From assembly GCA_020850355.1 (NCBI GenBank), contig JADZEX010000037.1:239045-303044 (forward strand): 64,000 bases of DNA, read 5' to 3'. The first letter of the stretch is position 1. Each line of letters starts with the position of its first letter. A program made the translations under genes and the position numbers. Below, piece after piece: positions 32,598 to 42,168 of this stretch. The notes under the pieces were generated by a model. That model was not told the DNA's origin. It saw nothing but the letters and a program-made list of their open reading frames with translations, and did no database searches. This stretch comes from Fimbriimonadaceae bacterium (GTDB taxonomy: Bacteria > Armatimonadota > UBA10988).

Positions 32598-34103
32598 TCA
32601 GCGATGCAGGTCGTGGTCGCTCTGCCGAACCACGGTGCGGACGGTGTAGACGCCATCGCCACTGAGGATGCCGCCGCGGGCGAAGAGCCGCCCGGCCTCC
32701 CAGTTGCTGAGCCCCAGTTCTGGCCGGTTCAGGGCGTACTGCCCATCGACCCAGCGCGTGAAGCCATCGCCCACGAAGGGCGCGTTGGTGAGGGCGTAGA
32801 AGCGCTCGAAGGCCGCCTCGGACTGGGTCAGCAGACTGGCCACAAACTGCGGCGAGTAGCAGTTGTAGAGCTCGATGGCGGTGTCCAGGTCGGGAACGAC
32901 CACCAGGCTCAGCTCGGGGGTCTCTTCCCACTCCCACTCGCGGCTGAGCTGGTCGACCGGCAGGATGTCCAGCAGCGGCTCGACCACCTCGCCGCCGGCG
33001 CGGCGGACCAGCACCTGCCGGTCGAACAACGCCGCTGGCAGAGCGCCTTCACCGCCAGCCGCGAGGTGCAGGCGGTAGCCGTGCCCGCGCCGCTGGCCGG
33101 CCCGTTCGAGCGCCGCCAGCACCACCGGCAGCAGCTCGGCGATGCGGTCGGCCGGCAGAGAGAGCGTGTTGAGCGTGTTGCAGACCTTGCGGTCGAGGCT
33201 GTGGTAGATCACGGCCTCCAAGCGCTGCGGATCGGCGCTGGCGTCGACCAGCAGCCAGGCGCCGCCGGTGCCATGGAGACTGACGGCGACGCCGGCCTGC
33301 CGCGCGACGCTGCCGAGCTGGGCCACCGCGCGGCCCGATCCGCGGGCCACCGCCAGCGCCAGCCGCCGGTCGCTGAACATCGCCCAGCCCGCGGCGTGCG
33401 AGGCGCTATCGACGAGGCTGGCGGCGCCGGCCGGCAGCCCTGCCGCCGCCAACGCCGGGTCGAGCGCCGCCGCGACAATCGCCCGGGCCGTGCCGAGCGC
33501 GTCGCTGCCGATCCGGAAGACCACCGTGTTGCCGCCGCGCAGCACACCGGTGGCGTCGGCGAAGACATTCGGCCGACCTTCGAAGACGAACCCCACGACG
33601 CCCAGCGGCGCGGTCACCTGCTGCACGGTCCAGCCCTGGTGGCGGTGCGCCTCGAGCACGCGACCGCGCTGCGACGGCGCGGCCTGCCACTGCTGCAGTC
33701 CGCTGATCATGTCGGCGCGCAGCTTGTCGGAGGCCAGCAGCCGGGTGGTCGACCGCCCGCGCTCCTGGGCCCGCGCCACGTCGGCGGCGTTGGCCGCGGC
33801 GATGGCGGCCCACACGGCGTCGTCGGCGAGGCGGGCGGCGAAGGCGGCGTAGAAGGCCGTGATGGCCGCGTCGCTGACCGCGCCCATCTGCGCGAAGGCG
33901 CTGGCCGCGCGGCCCACGGCGGCGGCGGCCACCTCGCGTTCGGCCGCCGGAATGTGCAGCAGATCGCCGCTCCCGGCCACCACCAGCAGCCGGTCGCCAG
34001 GCTGGAAGGCGTCCGCCAGCGCGGGCGGTACGGTGACCAGGCGGTCGCCATCGACCAGCAGGGGCATCCCCGCGGTGAGCTGCGTCAAGGGCGTCGTCGC
34101 CAT
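32598..34103 (-). CDS. proA: Gamma-glutamyl phosphate reductase-like aldehyde dehydrogenase
   Basis: The protein has 501 residues, about 80 more than typical ProA. The extra part is mostly at the N-terminus (about 1-60). The catalytic cysteine is C308 in 'LDRKVCNTLNTL'. 'APLGVVGFVFEGRPNVF' and 'LRGGNTVVFRIGSDA' are the cofactor-binding motifs of ProA-type enzymes. It should reduce glutamyl-5-phosphate to the semialdehyde in proline synthesis. No proB is nearby, and the extension leaves room for a related reductase with another substrate. Confidence 0.8.
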   Translation of the reverse strand: MATTPLTQLTAGMPLLVDGDRLVTVPPALADAFQPGDRLLVVAGSGDLLHIPAAEREVAAAAVGRAASAFAQMGAVSDAAITAFYAAFAARLADDAVWAAIAAANAADVARAQERGRSTTRLLASDKLRADMISGLQQWQAAPSQRGRVLEAHRHQGWTVQQVTAPLGVVGFVFEGRPNVFADATGVLRGGNTVVFRIGSDALGTARAIVAAALDPALAAAGLPAGAASLVDSASHAAGWAMFSDRRLALAVARGSGRAVAQLGSVARQAGVAVSLHGTGGAWLLVDASADPQRLEAVIYHSLDRKVCNTLNTLSLPADRIAELLPVVLAALERAGQRRGHGYRLHLAAGGEGALPAALFDRQVLVRRAGGEVVEPLLDILPVDQLSREWEWEETPELSLVVVPDLDTAIELYNCYSPQFVASLLTQSEAAFERFYALTNAPFVGDGFTRWVDGQYALNRPELGLSNWEAGRLFARGGILSGDGVYTVRTVVRQSDHDLHR

Positions 34104-34182
34104 CGTGGTCTCCGACGCCCGGCGGCGTCCTGCGACCCGATGGTACGCAGCCGCCGCGCATTCGTCAACGGCGCCGCCCGGC

Positions 34183-35130
34183 TCAGCGGGTCGTTGCGAG
34201 CGCCTCGCGGCGGGCCTGCAGGGTGGCCAGCTCGCGTTCGAAGGCGGTCGTCCCCTCGGAGCCGGCGAGATTGTCGATCCGCTCCTTGAGGCCCGGCACC
34301 AGCCGCAACATGCGACCCAGGATCATCTGGTGCTCGACATCCTCGGCGCGGGCTTCGAGGCTCTGCTTGTCGAGGAAGGCCTGCAGTTGGCGGCGTTGCT
34401 CGTCGGAGATGCTGTCCGACGAGTAGCTGACCAGCTTGATGATGATCTTAACCATCAGGTGGTAGTCGCCGTCGAGCGCCAGCAGGGCGATCCGGTCCGC
34501 GGTGTGGTTGGTGGCCTCGAGGTACTGCACCAGCAGCTTGGCCATCAGCAGGTACGGCAGGCAGACCACCGGCCAGATCCCGCGGGCTTCGTTGAGCAAC
34601 ATCACGAAGGACCGCCAGAAGACCGTCCCGGCCTTGATGTGGCCAAGCTGCGCGGCCAGCACGGCCTCGAACTCGCGGGGGGTCAGAATCTGCAGCAGGC
34701 GGCTGGAGATCACCAGGTAGGGGTTGCCCAGGCCGCGCACCGCGACGGCGATCTCGGCCGTCTCGACGACGTAGGCATCGGGCAGCTTCTTGATGTCGAA
34801 GAGCTTGCAGAGCTGCACCAGTTGCAGCCGCACCTCGGGGTTCTGGCTGCCAGTGACCTTGCTCCGCGGAAACTGCTTGACCAGCTTCTTGCGCTGCCCG
34901 GCGGCCAGCACGAGCACGCTGACGCCGCCGATCACCAACCAGTAGATCAGGTTCCGGCCGATCACCGCGGTCTTCTCGATGGCGAACATCGAGATGCCGA
35001 TCACGGCGAGGTACGCCAGGAACGGCACGCCAGCGCCGAACAGCTTGAGCACCGTCTCGTTCGGATCGCGCAGCTTCCGAACGTTGATCGTCGGGAGCTT
35101 CACCGGCTTGGCGGTCATTCGCTTGCCCAT
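34183..35130 (-). CDS. M48-like membrane protein lacking zinc ligands (pseudo-protease)
   Basis: ATG at 35130 follows GGAG. The 315-residue protein has two N-terminal membrane helices (about 32-52 and 60-77) and then an M48 (HtpX-like) domain ('AVRGLGNPYLVISSRLLQIL', 'EFEAVLAAQLGHIKAG'). The zinc motif HExxH reads A160-Q161-L-G-H164, and the third ligand glutamate before A211-D212 is an asparagine (N208). Three of four key residues are therefore lost, and it cannot be a normal zinc protease. The fold seems intact, so it may be a binding or regulatory homologue. Confidence 0.8.
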   Translation of the reverse strand: MGKRMTAKPVKLPTINVRKLRDPNETVLKLFGAGVPFLAYLAVIGISMFAIEKTAVIGRNLIYWLVIGGVSVLVLAAGQRKKLVKQFPRSKVTGSQNPEVRLQLVQLCKLFDIKKLPDAYVVETAEIAVAVRGLGNPYLVISSRLLQILTPREFEAVLAAQLGHIKAGTVFWRSFVMLLNEARGIWPVVCLPYLLMAKLLVQYLEATNHTADRIALLALDGDYHLMVKIIIKLVSYSSDSISDEQRRQLQAFLDKQSLEARAEDVEHQMILGRMLRLVPGLKERIDNLAGSEGTTAFERELATLQARREALATTR

Positions 35131-35223
35131 CGGCCGTCTCCAGTTTCCCGCCCGCAGCCCCCACGGCGCGGGGGCCAGGCTAACAGACCATACCCGACCC
35201 GGCGCCGGCGGCAAACAGGTTCG

Positions 35224-36708
35224 TCAGCCGGCCGGCTCACAGCGGACCAGGTCGCCGCCCGGCTCTGCTAAGGTGACCCGCAACCCGTGCCAACGCACCG
35301 TCTGGCCAGCGCGCTGCGCCGGCGGCCAGAAGCCCAGCAACTCGCCCACTGCGACGCCTGCGGCCGGCTGCGGCTCAACCGGCAACCAGCTCGCCAGGGT
35401 GGCCAGCGGCGTGGTGGCCGGGACCAGCCAGGGCGGGTCGCCCGGCGCCGGCTCGAACGCCTCGACCGGCTGCGGCGCCACCAGGCGGAGCGCCACGGCC
35501 AGCAGCCGCGTGCCTTCGGCAGCCTCAACCAACCACAGGCAGCAGCCCTGGTCGGAGGTGCCGACGAGCACCTCGCCCGGCTCGGGCAGATCCCCGGCCA
35601 GGGCCATCACCAGCCCGCCGACGGTGTTGACATCGCTGTCGCTGGCCAGCGTCAGGCCGGTCACCTCGGCCAGGTGATCCAACTCGCAGCGCGCGCTGAT
35701 CTGCCAGCCGCCGCCGGGCCGCGGCCGCACCGGATCCTGCGGCGCGTCGGTCTCGTCGTGGATCTCGCCGACGATCTCCTCGATCACGTCTTCGACGGTC
35801 ACCAGGCCGGCGGTCCCGCCGTACTCGTCGACCACCACCGCCACCGAGCGGTGCTCGGTGCGCAACTCGCGCAGCAGGGCGTCCAGTCGCATCGCCTCGG
35901 TGACGTACAGCGGTCGCCGCATCAGATCGGCGGCGACGCCCTCGCGCGGCAGCCAGGCCAGCAGGTCGCGGGCGTGGATCATGCCGACGATGTCCTCGAC
36001 ACTGTCGTGGTAGACCGGCAGCCGCGAGTAACCCGAGGCTTCGACCAGGGCCGCCACCGCGGGCAGCGGCGTCTCGCGCTCCACCGCCACCAGCTCGACC
36101 CGGGGCACCATCACATCACCCGCGGTGCGGTCGGGAAAGGCCAGGATTTCGGTGATCCGGCGCCGCTGCGCCGGACGGATGGGCGCGGCGTCGACCAGCT
36201 CGCGGAAGTTCTCGGCGGCCGGCTCGTCGTCGCCCTCGTCACGCGTGGCGGTCTCGGCCTCGGCCAGCACGGGGCGGACCAGCGGCCCCAGCAGCCGATA
36301 GCTCCAGCGCACCCAGCCGACCGACCGCAGCGCCGTGCTCTCGGGGCGGGCCGACCCGCTCAGCCGCGGCAGCAGCTCGGCCAAGATCGTCGCGGCCAGC
36401 AACACCGCCAAGGCGACGGCCCAGTCGCCGCGGCCGCGGGGCAACTGCCGGTCGAGCCACCAGGCCGCGCTGACGGCCAGCACCAGGGTGGTACCGAAAG
36501 CCAGCCGCAAGGCCCCCTGCACCGCTTCGCGCCGCGCCAGCAACAGCACCAACTGCTCGGCGCGCCAGTTGCCTTCGTCGGCCAAACTACGCAGCCGGGC
36601 CCGCGAGACCCCGGCCACGGCGGCGTGAGTCAAGGCCAGGCGGGCGGCCAGCCAGAGCCCCAGCAAGAGCGCCGCGGCCGACCACCAGAGCTCGGGATGA
36701 TCGCTCAT
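35224..36708 (-). CDS. CBS-domain membrane protein, CorC/HlyC family (second copy)
   Basis: ATG at 36708 overlaps the preceding stop by 4 bases. The 494-residue protein has an N-terminal DUF21-like membrane part (about 4 helices over residues 1-130). A tandem CBS pair follows ('AGDVMVPRVELVAVERETPL', 'VAVVVDEYGGTAGLVTVEDV'). The CorC/HlyC-associated FAD-like domain comes next ('VTGLTLASDSDVNTVGGLVM'). About 90 further residues at the end have no recognised domain. Members are tied to magnesium or cobalt efflux and acid or membrane stress. It is paired with a paralogue upstream. Confidence 0.88.
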   Translation of the reverse strand: MSDHPELWWSAAALLLGLWLAARLALTHAAVAGVSRARLRSLADEGNWRAEQLVLLLARREAVQGALRLAFGTTLVLAVSAAWWLDRQLPRGRGDWAVALAVLLAATILAELLPRLSGSARPESTALRSVGWVRWSYRLLGPLVRPVLAEAETATRDEGDDEPAAENFRELVDAAPIRPAQRRRITEILAFPDRTAGDVMVPRVELVAVERETPLPAVAALVEASGYSRLPVYHDSVEDIVGMIHARDLLAWLPREGVAADLMRRPLYVTEAMRLDALLRELRTEHRSVAVVVDEYGGTAGLVTVEDVIEEIVGEIHDETDAPQDPVRPRPGGGWQISARCELDHLAEVTGLTLASDSDVNTVGGLVMALAGDLPEPGEVLVGTSDQGCCLWLVEAAEGTRLLAVALRLVAPQPVEAFEPAPGDPPWLVPATTPLATLASWLPVEPQPAAGVAVGELLGFWPPAQRAGQTVRWHGLRVTLAEPGGDLVRCEPAG

Positions 36709-38102
36709 CGCGCCTCCCCGCCGGCCCGGCGCGGCTCCACCTCGACCCGCACCTGCTCCACCTCGCCGTGGGCGTCGACCTCTTCGACCACCAGCCGACA
36801 ACCGGCGCCGGCCCACTCCTCGCCGGCCTGCACGCGGTCGGTGAGCTGGCGGTGGAGGAACTCGGCGACCGTCTCTTCGGCCTCGCCCGGCAGGCTTACG
36901 CCGTGTTCAGCCAGCTCCGCCAGCGCCCGCCGGCCGCTCACCTGGAAGGTCTCCCGGACCACCTCGGTGTCTGATTCGTCGACGATTTCGCCCACCAACT
37001 CCTCGACCACATCCTCCACGGTCAGGATGCCCGCCACGCCGCCATAGGCGTCGTCGACGATCGCCAGCGAGGCCTTGGCGCGCCGCAGCGCCTCCAGGAC
37101 ATCCTCCAGCGGCTGCTCCATCGTCACATGCAGCGGCGGCCGGCGAGGGCTGCGGGCCAGCAGGTCGCGGACCGTCGTCGGACCGCCCGCCGCCGGCAGG
37201 TTGAGCAGTTGCTTGGCATGGAGCAACGCCACGACATGGTCGACCGAACCCTCCTGCACCGGGAAGCGGCTGTGGCGCGAGGCCACCATCAGCTCCCGCA
37301 CCGCCTCCAGGGGTTGGTCGATGTCGAGGTACTGCACCCGCACCCGCGGCACCATCACCTCGGCGGCGGTCTTCTGGACGAACTCCAGCTCGCGCCGCAG
37401 CAGCTCACTCTGAGCGATGGTCAGGTCGCCCTGGTGGCTGCCGACCTCGATCACGTCGGCGAGGTCCTCTTCGGGCAGCCCGGCGTCGGCTTCCTCGGGC
37501 TGCACCCCGCCCAGCCAGCGCTCACCCAGCCAGACCAGCGGCGCCAGCAGCGGCCGCAGCAGGCCTACCGCGCCGGCCACCAGGCCGTCGATGCAGCGCT
37601 CGAAGCGGTGGCTGGTGACCTGCGTCAGGCGACTGGGCAGCGCCACACCGAGCAGGGGCAGCGCCACGAGAATGGCCACCGCCGCGAGCAACGGCGCCGG
37701 GCTGTGGCGCGCGGTCGCGGTCAACTCGGCGGCCGCGGCGGCGGCGTCCAGCGCGGTCCAGACGGCCGCCAGCAGCAGCAGCGTCAGCAACAGGGGCACC
37801 ACCAGGTCCAGCCAGCGGGTACGGTCGTGGAGCACGGCGAGGCGGCCCGAGTGCCAGTGCTCCAGCCAGCTCCGGCCGCGGCGCCGGAGGTCCAGCAAGA
37901 CCGTGTAGCTGAGAGTGGCCGGGCTGAGCAGCACGTAGAAGACCAACCAGGTCACGGCCAGACCGAGGTTGAGGAGGACTCGCCAAACGGCGGGCCAAGC
38001 GGCGGTGAGGGGACCGCCCCCGATCATACTGACCGCCGCGAGCACCACCAGGGCCACGCCCCAGAGGCGCCGCGGCAATGGACTATCGCCGGATTCTGCC
38101 AT
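36705..38102 (-). CDS. CBS-domain membrane protein, CorC/HlyC family (first copy)
   Basis: The 465-residue protein has four membrane segments over about residues 10-165. CBS domains follow ('AAEVMVPRVRVQYLDIDQPL', 'LAIVDDAYGGVAGILTVEDV'), then a transporter-associated domain with 'LAELAEHGVSLPGEAEETV'. It is the first gene of a two-gene operon with the next paralogue. The pair has the same domain order but low identity, which suggests an old duplication. The transported ion, probably divalent, cannot be told from sequence. Confidence 0.88.
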   Translation of the reverse strand: MAESGDSPLPRRLWGVALVVLAAVSMIGGGPLTAAWPAVWRVLLNLGLAVTWLVFYVLLSPATLSYTVLLDLRRRGRSWLEHWHSGRLAVLHDRTRWLDLVVPLLLTLLLLAAVWTALDAAAAAAELTATARHSPAPLLAAVAILVALPLLGVALPSRLTQVTSHRFERCIDGLVAGAVGLLRPLLAPLVWLGERWLGGVQPEEADAGLPEEDLADVIEVGSHQGDLTIAQSELLRRELEFVQKTAAEVMVPRVRVQYLDIDQPLEAVRELMVASRHSRFPVQEGSVDHVVALLHAKQLLNLPAAGGPTTVRDLLARSPRRPPLHVTMEQPLEDVLEALRRAKASLAIVDDAYGGVAGILTVEDVVEELVGEIVDESDTEVVRETFQVSGRRALAELAEHGVSLPGEAEETVAEFLHRQLTDRVQAGEEWAGAGCRLVVEEVDAHGEVEQVRVEVEPRRAGGEAR

Positions 38103-38123
38103 CGTCTTGTGGGTGCGCCGCGG

Positions 38124-38152
38124 ATTCTAACACGCTCGGGGCGCCAGAACAA
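38124..38152 (-). promoter_or_regulatory. Promoter of the CorC/HlyC pair
   Basis: On the reverse strand TTGTTC (38152-38147) is separated by 17 bases from TAGAAT (38129-38124). The -10 box is 22 bases before the start codon at 38102. Confidence 0.6.
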
Positions 38153-38229
38153 GGTCCCATCCAGCCGGATTCGCGCAGGAGCCAGGCGGGTTGCGGGCAA
38201 TCCGGTAGCGTCCCGGCGGGAGTCTCGCG

Positions 38230-41200
38230 ATGTGGCGTCGGATCGGCTGCTTGTTCGTCTCCTACTGCGCCGTCTCGGCGGCTGGCGCGGCCACCTGGTA
38301 TGTTGCGCCGACCGGGCGTGACAGCAACTCCGGGGCCAGCGCGAAGGCCGCGCTGCGGACGATCCAGGCCGGCCTGGCGCAGGCCCAGCCCGGCGATGTC
38401 GTCGAAGTCGCCAACGGGGTCTACCGCGAGACGGTGGTGTTCCCCCGCAGCGGCGAGCCGGGGCGGCCAATCACGGTCCGCGCGGCCGCCGGGGCGGAGC
38501 CGCTGATCAGCGGCTGCGACCCGGTGGTCGGGTTCCGCAAGGGCGAAGGTCAGACCTACACCGCCCCGATGCACTGGACCCTCGGCACCGGCCGCAACCA
38601 GGTCTTCGCCGCCGACGGCAGCGTGTTGCTCGAAGCGCGCCACCCGAACCGGGCCGATCCCGACCTCGGGATGTACGTTGCCGGTCTCAGCCCGCTCTGG
38701 CCGACCTTTGGGGAGTTCTCGCTGCCAAAGGAAACGCTTAAGGAGCAGCCCGGCCGGATCGTCAGCCGGCACCTCGACGGTTTCCCCACCGACTGGTGGA
38801 AGGGCGCGCTCTACTACGGCGTCCACTACGAGGGCTGGGCGGCCCAGACCGGCATCGTCGAAAGCAGCAAACCAGGCGAGATCACCGTCGGCGACCGCAC
38901 CGGCGGCTGGTGGTTCGGCAGCGCCTACGGCGGTGGCTACTCGCCCGAAGAGGGCCGCGGCATGGTGGTTGGCCACCTCCACGCGCTGGACGCGCCGGGC
39001 GAGTGGCACTGGCAGGACAACACGCTGCACCTGATCCCGCGCGACGGCAAGCTGCCCCAACAGGTCGAGGCGAAGCGCCGGCAGTTGGCGATGGACCTCT
39101 CCGGTCGCAGCCATCTGGTGGTCCAGGGGCTGCGCTTCAAGGCGGCCTCGTTGCGCCTGGCGGACAGCTCGTTCTGCACCTTCGAGCGGTGCCATCTCTC
39201 CTACCTCAGCCACTACTTGCGGCACTACAGCATCGGCCAGATCGAGCACGGGCGGGACACCATCAAGTCGGGCGAGACCGGGATCTATGTCAGCGGCCAC
39301 GACAACCGCTTCCTGAGCTGCAGCCTGCGGATCAGTGCCGGCGCCGGGTTCTACCTGCGGGGCTACCACCACACCATCCACAACTGCGTGATCGACGAGG
39401 TCAGCTACACCGCACACTACCTCAACGCGATCACTGACGCCGTCAGCGACTTCCCCGAGTGGGAGAACTTCCTGGTCGGTGGCCACGTAATCACCTACAA
39501 CACGATGCGCAACGCGGGCCGCCACTTCTTCAACTTCTACGGCAACGGCACTAGCACTGCCAGCCGCGACCGCGGACCGATGGACTACATGGCGACGCTG
39601 TTCGCTCACAACCATCTTTACAACGGGATGCTACAGACCAAAGACGCTGGCCTGCTAACCGGCTACTACAGCAGCGGCGGCACTCTTTGCGGGCTCAACT
39701 CGCAAGTCTGCTACAACGTATTGCACGACACTTATGACACCTTTGCGATGCGCATCGGGGCGCTGGGGCTGGTCTACCTCGACGCCGGCAGTTGCGATGT
39801 TGACCTTTGGAACAACCTGCTCTGGGCCGCCCCCGGCTCACTGCAGCGGGGGCTCTGGTACAACACGATGTGTGTCGACGTCCACGAGCGCGACAACCTT
39901 TTCCACCCGCAGTTCACCCGCACCGCGGCACAACTGGTCGCAAAAGACTTCCCCGCTGGCAAGCCGTTCCGGTTTGGCCATGATTGGAGCGTCCCGCCGC
40001 CGTTGCCGAACTGGCCGCAGCTCGACAGCCTGGATCTGGGGCCGCCCGCGCCGGCCACGCTGCGCGACGCGGCGGTGGTGCCGCTGGGCGAGGTCGACTT
40101 CGGCGGCGGCTGGCAGACGGCGGTGTTCGACTTCGCCAGCGCCAGCACCGCCCTGAACACCGACCGCGCCGCGCGGCAGACGCCACGGCACACCAGGGCG
40201 ACCGATCCGTTGGTGCTCGAAGTGAGCCACCACGATGCGCTGCACGAGAAGATCCGGCAGCAGTGGACTTTCATGTACAACGTCCCGGACGGGGGCTGGA
40301 TCCGCTACAACAAGGTGCCCCTCGGTGCCGGCTACCGCCGCCTGCGGGTGGTCTACGGCGTCGATCAGGCGCAGGCGCGAAGCTGCGAGGTGCGCCTCGA
40401 CGCCGTCGACGGCCCGCTGGTCGGCACGGTCGCGCTGCCGCCGACCGACAAGGCCCGTGGCGGGCGCATCCAGATCTACCAGACCGCCGTGGGTGAGTTG
40501 AGCGCCGCGGCGCAAGGGACGCACGACCTGTTCCTGGTCTTCCGCTCCCCCGACGGCACCCAGGTCGGCGAGTTCGAGTACTTCCGCCTCGAACAGGCCC
40601 GCGCTCCGCTGCCGCTGCAGCCGAACGAAGTGCAGGGCGAGCTGCGGCTGGACAGCCCGCAGGGCGAGCTGCTGGGGGTCGGCTACCCCCGCGGCACGGG
40701 CGGCGCCGCGACGGTGCGGCCGCTGGTCGCCAACCTCGAACCGGCCCGCGGCAAGCACGCTCTGTTCCTGGTGACCCGCGCCGCCGTGGCCGGCGACCTG
40801 GGTCGGCTAGAACGCGTGCGACTGTGGCGGGCGAAGCAGCCACTCTCCTGGCAGGGCGTCGGGCTGGCGCCGCGGCAGGTCGGCGGCAAGCCGGTCTACC
40901 CGACGCCTACCAACCGGCCGATCGCCCGACCCGGCGACAAGTACCCCGCCCGCACCGCCAGCGCCCGCGCCAATCGCCCGGTGGCGGTGGCCCGGCGGCT
41001 GACCGTGCCGGTCACCCTGGATGGCACGCTGGCCGACTGGCCGACCGCCGATCCTCTGCGCGGGCTGGCGCTGACCCAGGAGTACGACGGCCAGCCCGCC
41101 AAGGCGCCGGCCAGCACCGCCTGGCTGGCCTACGACGCCCAAGCGCTCTACATCGCGCAGCGCCATCCGGTCGGCAACGCGCCAAAGCTGCTGCCCTCGT

Positions 41201-42168
41201 CCCACACCTGGGGTGCCGACGATGGCTGCGAGGTGGCCTTCCAGAGCGCCGCGGCGGCCAACCCTGGCGCGGTGTTGACGCTCTACGGTTACCCCGACGG
41301 CAAGTTCGCGGCGGCCGACTACGGCGGCGCCACCGCAAGGCAGATCGCGGCGTTGCAGCAGGCGGTGCAGTACCGTGCGGCAATCGGCGTCGCCGAGTGG
41401 ACCTGCGAGTGGCGGATCCCGTTCGCGGCCAGCGGCTGGACACCACAGCGTGACCCGCTGTGGAGCTTCAACCTCGGCGTTCGCAAGACCGCCCCGCTCG
41501 GCTGGGTGATTTGGCAAGGCACCGGCGGCGCCGCCTGGCAGGTCGGGCAGGCCGGACTGCTGGCCTTTGCCGACGAGGTCCTGGCCGTCGGTCTGCCGCC
41601 CAAGGACCTCGCCCTGCGACTGACGGCCCGCGCCGCCGACGTGCAGTTGGACGCGGCCGGCCGCGTCGAGCTGTGGCGGGACCGCGTCGCCGCCGGGCGG
41701 GTGGCGCAGCAAGCCAGGCCGGAGCACCGGCCGCGCTACATCGCCGACGGCCTGCGCGGGCAGCCCACCCTGCACTTCGACGAGCAGCTCGCCACCCGCC
41801 TGGAGCTGCCCGATCTCAGCGACCAGAAGATGCAGGCCACCGTGGCCGCGGTCTTCAGCAACCCGGTCGCCGGCAGCGAGGTCAACCACGACCCACGGAT
41901 CCTCACCGCCAGCGACGGCAAGGGCTTCGACTACCAGGTCGGCATCGCCGCGGCGGTGCCGGGGATGACCATCGGGGGACCGCGCGTGGGGCTCTGGGCC
42001 TACAACGATGTGTGGGGCAAGGTCGTCCGGATCGGCTGCTTCTCGCCCAATCCGCAGACCTTCTTCACCGGCGACCTCAGCGAGCTGTTGCTCTACCGCC
42101 GGGCCCTGACTCCGGCCGAACAGGACCAGGTGCGGGCCTACCTCAGTGTGGCCTGGAACCTGCCATGA
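38230..42168 (+). CDS. Secreted beta-helix protein with carbohydrate-binding and LamG-like modules
   Basis: ATG follows GGGAG and opens a signal peptide (MWRRIGCLFVSYCAVSAAGA). The 1312-residue protein begins with 'TWYVAPTGRDSNSG', the usual entry to secreted right-handed parallel beta-helices of the DUF1565/pectate-lyase-like type, which fills about residues 20-650. Residues of about 650-890 resemble two CBM6-like modules ('FEYFRLEQA', 'LFLVTRAA'). A CBM9/DOMON-like module follows at about 920-1130 ('VTLDGTLADWPTADPLRG'), and a LamG-like C-terminus ends in 'ELLLYRRALTPAEQDQVRAY'. It probably binds or cleaves acidic polysaccharide outside the cell; no lyase active site could be fixed. Confidence 0.85.
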   Translation: MWRRIGCLFVSYCAVSAAGAATWYVAPTGRDSNSGASAKAALRTIQAGLAQAQPGDVVEVANGVYRETVVFPRSGEPGRPITVRAAAGAEPLISGCDPVVGFRKGEGQTYTAPMHWTLGTGRNQVFAADGSVLLEARHPNRADPDLGMYVAGLSPLWPTFGEFSLPKETLKEQPGRIVSRHLDGFPTDWWKGALYYGVHYEGWAAQTGIVESSKPGEITVGDRTGGWWFGSAYGGGYSPEEGRGMVVGHLHALDAPGEWHWQDNTLHLIPRDGKLPQQVEAKRRQLAMDLSGRSHLVVQGLRFKAASLRLADSSFCTFERCHLSYLSHYLRHYSIGQIEHGRDTIKSGETGIYVSGHDNRFLSCSLRISAGAGFYLRGYHHTIHNCVIDEVSYTAHYLNAITDAVSDFPEWENFLVGGHVITYNTMRNAGRHFFNFYGNGTSTASRDRGPMDYMATLFAHNHLYNGMLQTKDAGLLTGYYSSGGTLCGLNSQVCYNVLHDTYDTFAMRIGALGLVYLDAGSCDVDLWNNLLWAAPGSLQRGLWYNTMCVDVHERDNLFHPQFTRTAAQLVAKDFPAGKPFRFGHDWSVPPPLPNWPQLDSLDLGPPAPATLRDAAVVPLGEVDFGGGWQTAVFDFASASTALNTDRAARQTPRHTRATDPLVLEVSHHDALHEKIRQQWTFMYNVPDGGWIRYNKVPLGAGYRRLRVVYGVDQAQARSCEVRLDAVDGPLVGTVALPPTDKARGGRIQIYQTAVGELSAAAQGTHDLFLVFRSPDGTQVGEFEYFRLEQARAPLPLQPNEVQGELRLDSPQGELLGVGYPRGTGGAATVRPLVANLEPARGKHALFLVTRAAVAGDLGRLERVRLWRAKQPLSWQGVGLAPRQVGGKPVYPTPTNRPIARPGDKYPARTASARANRPVAVARRLTVPVTLDGTLADWPTADPLRGLALTQEYDGQPAKAPASTAWLAYDAQALYIAQRHPVGNAPKLLPSSHTWGADDGCEVAFQSAAAANPGAVLTLYGYPDGKFAAADYGGATARQIAALQQAVQYRAAIGVAEWTCEWRIPFAASGWTPQRDPLWSFNLGVRKTAPLGWVIWQGTGGAAWQVGQAGLLAFADEVLAVGLPPKDLALRLTARAADVQLDAAGRVELWRDRVAAGRVAQQARPEHRPRYIADGLRGQPTLHFDEQLATRLELPDLSDQKMQATVAAVFSNPVAGSEVNHDPRILTASDGKGFDYQVGIAAAVPGMTIGGPRVGLWAYNDVWGKVVRIGCFSPNPQTFFTGDLSELLLYRRALTPAEQDQVRAYLSVAWNLP

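Noticed and set aside
32604..34289. A 561-codon + strand frame opposite proA
   Set aside because: It is antisense to a recognisable aldehyde dehydrogenase and has no family likeness.
35287..37047. A 586-codon + strand frame opposite the CorC/HlyC genes
   Set aside because: It spans two real reverse-strand genes and their junction, which a true gene would not do.
41460..42164. N-terminal extension of the glycosidase-like gene at 42165
   Set aside because: The extension is out of frame within the beta-helix gene and is Arg-rich; the ATG at 42165 with a leader peptide and ATGA overlap is far better.
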